From contig JAKTNV010000026.1 in NCBI GenBank assembly GCA_022747635.1, forward strand, positions 5,886,007-5,950,006: 64,000 bases of DNA, read 5' to 3'. The first letter of the stretch is position 1; each line of letters starts with the position of its first letter. The notes under the pieces were generated by a model. It was not told where the DNA came from. It ran no database searches and saw nothing but the letters and a program-made list of their open reading frames with translations. The DNA comes from Hetaerina americana. Its lineage: Eukaryota > Arthropoda > Insecta > Odonata > Calopterygidae. The position numbers and the translations under genes were made by a program. Shown here one piece after another: positions 59,861 through 64,000 of the stretch.

Positions 59861-62800
59861 TCGGTTTCTCGCTCAAGGATTCTCCTCCATGCGTCCGTGG
59901 TGGTTCGACGAGAGATAGGAGGTTTTTGGCGGCTCGGGGATACGCGGCTTCCAAGCGGTTTCAGGTGTAAATTATCTATTGTCCTCCTCCAAGAGTCCCG
60001 AGAGTCTTAACCACCTCTTCTTCACCGTTGCAAAAGCTAAAACCCTTTCCGCTCAAATTCAGGGGACGTGGGAGGGATTTATTTTTTCCCGTCCCTGCTA
60101 TTCATGCCTGTACACACTATCAAGGAGAAAGGATTATATTTTTTGGGTCTCTTTTCATGATACTTCCTTCCGAGTCGCCTTCTAGATTTCTCTGGGTCTC
60201 TAAGAAAGTAAATGGCCGAAGACACTTCGGGCAAAGAGTAGAGCTCGTTTGCCTCTTATGAGTTCCCTTTGGGTGGACTGATGCTCTTTTATAAGTTCCG
60301 GCAAAATTTCTCCTGGCTGAATGTGATTCGGAAGGAATAATCTTGGGTTGCCCTCAGGGTTTAGAGGGAGTTTTAATGAGAGGAGAAAACTTCTGGAATG
60401 TGTAAGGGTGGAGCCTGTTTCGAAGACCATGATTTTTCCTTGTGCCTGTGGAATATTTAATATATTTTATACTTGGATTCTTCCTTGTGCAAATATTGGC
60501 GTGGGCGATCGCGTGTTTGTCTTTCGCCTTCTCCATTCCTTGAAGCGGATCCGAGAAATTTACTATTGATATGTATGCTTTTGCTGGTCTATATGATTGC
60601 TCGGTCCATAATCAAATATCTTTTAGATGCCCTTTATTTGTTAGCAAACGTATAAACGGGATTCATATTTCTTTTGAATTCATATTTATATATCAGAATT
60701 CCACCCGAACTCATGTTCTGCTAAATTCATCTGAGAACACTAAATTTTTTCTGCCACTATTATTTTTTTTCTCAAAGGCAATAATTATTTCCTTAACATT
60801 TTTTATTTATTGTATAAATTCAATTGCATAATGTTTTAGTCCGTTCAATAATTTAATATGATAATTAATAATTTTAAATAAATTACGCAGAGAGCATGGA
60901 ATAGTGAGATAATGATATTATAAGCCGTCAAAATTTTAAATGATATATAGTATTTACTAATACATTACACTTCCTGATATATCTATTTTTGTGTGAAAAG
61001 ATACTTTTTAACGTATTTTTAAACGTTTAAAGTCCATATGGTATTATTTGCTAAAAAATGTGTTTTCAATAATTAAGGAAAATTAAGTAGCTAGAGAAAA
61101 CTGTGAAAATAGATGAAGCCATTTATATCAACGATGCTTTCAATTTAGACACACTATGACAGAAGTCTGCTTAGTTATGATATGAATTTACCTGAAGTAC
61201 ATGCATAAAGTTGATATTTTATGGCATTTCATTACCTCAATTTAATTGGCAATAGAATTAGTTCGATCTCTACTCTGAAACTGGATCTTCTCCTCCAAAT
61301 TATGGTGTCACATTTCATTAGTTCTCGAATAACAATCCTTAATTTGATATTTAAATTATCTTTCAAAATCTAATTATTAAATTCGCTCAATCGTTGGTAT
61401 ATAGAGGTCATGCATGCGTAAGTACACTCATGCGGTGTATATTTTCTAGTGGGATAATAATCTCATTAAATATCTCTTTGTCATAGCATTTTCATATACG
61501 TGACAGTGAAAAAGTTGGATTTATTTATTAAGGATAATTTCATCGTGATAAATATTTTCAATTGCATCAAAATTTCGAATTTCAGATCACTCAAGAGTAC
61601 GAAAGTGCTTTTCTTTCAAAACTATTTTCTTTCTCTTACGTAAACTAACACGTATTTTCCATTCCATTTTTCCTAGAATCCACGTACCACGTGAAGCGTA
61701 ATGGTTACTTGGTACACCAAGCCCTCACTTTTGTTGAATTATTCATTCAGGAATGGTACGCACACCACCCAAAAATATATGGCTCACAACCCTATCAAAC
61801 CTCCCAGGCTCTCTAAAGAAGATAGGACCAACTCTCATTGCTCATAAAATCTTTTTACTATCATATTTTGTTATATTTTAAATGGACAATACACTGGATG
61901 ATAAAATTAATGCCACTTGTATGTAGTATAATAAAAATTGCAGTAGCGTGAATGACATAAATGATAAATATCATTAGAAAGTCGTATATTTTCAATGATT
62001 GCGGTAGTATTTTATCAAATTATCTTTATCTTAAAATTTATGAGCTAGCTTTTATCTTTTTGATCCTATTTCTCCTTCGTCCCTAATTTAATGGCCCAGT
62101 TTACGAAATTACCCTCTAATACGTGCACCCGTGTTAATCAGTCTTTCAGTATGAGTAAAATTGACTCATTGCCTTAACTGTTTGCAAAATTAGTTTGACT
62201 AATGCTTTTTTAAACATTTTATCAATGATAAAAAGGGCTAAAGACAATTTTAAGTTGGACGATTTCCTGAGCTAATTCATGTTTTTTAAGAGAGTGATAA
62301 TCTTTAGCGAAGATTTTCAGGATAGGCTAAAATGAATCTAGGAAATGAGATCAGTGAGTCGCGGCTAAGGTATTTCTTTAGGAAGAGGTAGGCATCGAAA
62401 TGTGCAGTTCTTGTGTGAAAAATCTCATGAATTTCAAGTAGGGACAGGTGCTAAAACTAAATGAAAAACCATTCTTTCAGCCATTTTGCAAGTCTGAGAT
62501 ATCACAAAAAATTCAAGTCGCAAAAAACACTCCGCGATCAAACTTTAAGTTCGTAGCGGAGCATATTTTCCCTTTTTTAAATCCGTTGGCTTTGCTCAGC
62601 AAAAACTCTTTTAAGCTTTTTAATGGGAAAATAACGTTTTCCCTGCCTGCGCTTTCATTTTAGTTGAAAGAGCTTTTTTCGGGTGTTCACACGGCGGCTT
62701 ATCGAGCAGAAAACTTTTTTCGTGAACTCTTGAATAGGCTACCTATTCATTTTTTTTGTTGACACTAGCTTCACCCCCAGAAAGATTGATCCTTCAGCCC

Positions 62801-64000
62801 CGAAGTCCGATCGGCAAAGTGATATTGCTTTCCGAATTTTTGAATTTGGTCAAAAACTAAGATCTGTAGATCATCAAGGAGGTGAAGTATTCCAAAACGA
62901 GGTATTCCTTACTTATCAGAAATCAGTTCTCGCCTAATGTGTTTCTCTATAAACAATGTATCCATAGGCGTATTCCCGCTTTAGGGACGTTTCCATTTCC
63001 ATGTTTATTGACGACGTTATTCTCGTGAAGGTTCTCAAGCAGCCCTTGGGCTATTGGCCATTACAAATATATTTATCGCCTTTATGTGTTTCCAATAACT
63101 CTTCCTCCGACACGTGGAATCATTTTTAAACTCTCTCATTCCTACCTCCGATATGAGTTTTCTCGATTAAACTCTGTCACAGCGGTTCAACTGCATTAAA
63201 CGTAATATGTTCTCCTACGTGATAAATTCGATTTCAGTTCGTTTGCCGTTTCACATAAGCGTCTACTAACTCTTTTTAGTTCGGAATCCGTAAAATTTTA
63301 CAAATGTCCTGCCCTGTTCTTCACTAATAACGTAGCTAAATTGAAAATAATAACTTCGAAATTTTTTTATATATATTTTGATCATTAAAGCACAAAGTCT
63401 CTTTTCTCAAAAAAATATGACAAAAAGGTAATCAGAAGTCTTTTTGATAGATGTTTGAAATAGTTATACTATTTATTCAATAATACCCTAATGCCTTACT
63501 ATTTCATTGTTTGCTCTAAAATTATTGCAGTTTTGATTCAGTATCAATTAGATAAAACGTATTATTTTTTAAATCTAGTCAGGATGGATTAGACGCACTC
63601 TACCGGTGATATTCTGCTATCAGAAAATTTAACAAGTTGGCAATTTGCCAGGCGGTAGCATACATTAAAATTACTGTTGTGCTTTAAATTTCACTTAACA
63701 TTTGCTGCTTCTATGCATTAAATTCACTTGTATTCAATTATCGTATACATTTTTTACATATTTAAAAAATATATTTACATTGCTTCAGAAGGACTTGAAT
63801 AGTTGTTCTATAGGTAGACTTTTCCAATCATTGATCGTTTAGTTGAGAAATGCAAATTTTTTATATTAGGTCTTTTCCCGGAATTTATGTTTTTCTGGAG
63901 CCCACGGATTACGTACGACTACACTTTGAACCCAGCTCGACACGATAATAAGTATCCCAACAAAATGCATTGAAATATATTATTTTTCACTCTCCATATT

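Larger units (their letters stand above)
55403..64000. other. intergenic, no gene recognised
   Basis: About 8.6 kb. It contains an imperfect 20-base tandem duplication at 56189-56226, a short sequence at 58401-58440 similar to that after the 31.6-kb SINE head, and a CT-rich island at 59470-59860 with four overlapping open frames of 76-120 codons. The frames at 57108-57329, 57480-57821, 60348-60569 and 62448-62663 have no recognisable motif. From 60.8 kb onward the DNA is AT-rich and featureless to my reading. Confidence 0.5.

Noticed and set aside
1..64000. CRISPR arrays, operons, riboswitches, prophage or bacterial defence genes
   Set aside because: No regularly spaced repeats, no strings of ordered ORFs and no bacterial gene families. 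The DNA is eukaryotic in character.

Overview
This window reads as non-coding DNA from an arthropod nuclear genome, probably an insect. The base composition is AT-rich. There are no operon-like strings of ORFs and no convincing host exon. The recognisable sequences are degraded transposable elements of eukaryotic type: mariner DNA transposons, 5'-truncated non-LTR retrotransposons, tRNA-derived SINEs and small inverted-repeat elements. The insect assignment is an inference from the mariner and LINE types; I cannot name the species.

Layout. 1-9.85 kb is intergenic, with one weak tRNA-like remnant near 2.7 kb and a long polypyrimidine tract at 3.6-4.4 kb. 9.85-11.08 kb is a nested transposon cluster: the 3' end of a mariner (minus strand) abuts a 5'-truncated CR1/L2/Jockey-like LINE (plus strand), and the LINE is split by a tRNA-derived SINE with a perfect 14-bp target duplication. 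A near-perfect 24-bp hairpin follows at 11.2 kb. Two related tRNA-like SINE heads lie at 19.1 and 19.7 kb, and a long TA microsatellite at 22.2 kb. A second copy of the first SINE is at 27.5 kb. A truncated LINE of another family is at 28.9-29.4 kb; a decayed copy is at 53.9-54.45 kb and a 70-bp scrap at 45.8 kb. A tRNA-like SINE head is at 31.6 kb and another at 47.65 kb. At 48.35-49.40 kb there is a 75-bp inverted-repeat element followed by a 753-bp mariner with perfect 33-bp terminal inverted repeats. Its catalytic domain is deleted but its DNA-binding domain ORF is intact. A further tRNA-like head is at 55.3 kb. The last 8.6 kb has no recognisable gene.

GC-rich, strongly strand-asymmetric pyrimidine or purine islands recur through the window. 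They contain the longest ORFs (230-277 codons), but a pyrimidine-only strand cannot form stop codons, so these are best read as compositional artefacts.

The elements do not form a pathway. The most interesting items are the non-autonomous mariner with an intact DNA-binding-only ORF, the SINE family defined by two dated insertions, and the repeated polypyrimidine islands. I found no CRISPR array, rRNA gene or intact tRNA gene, and no clear new multi-gene system.
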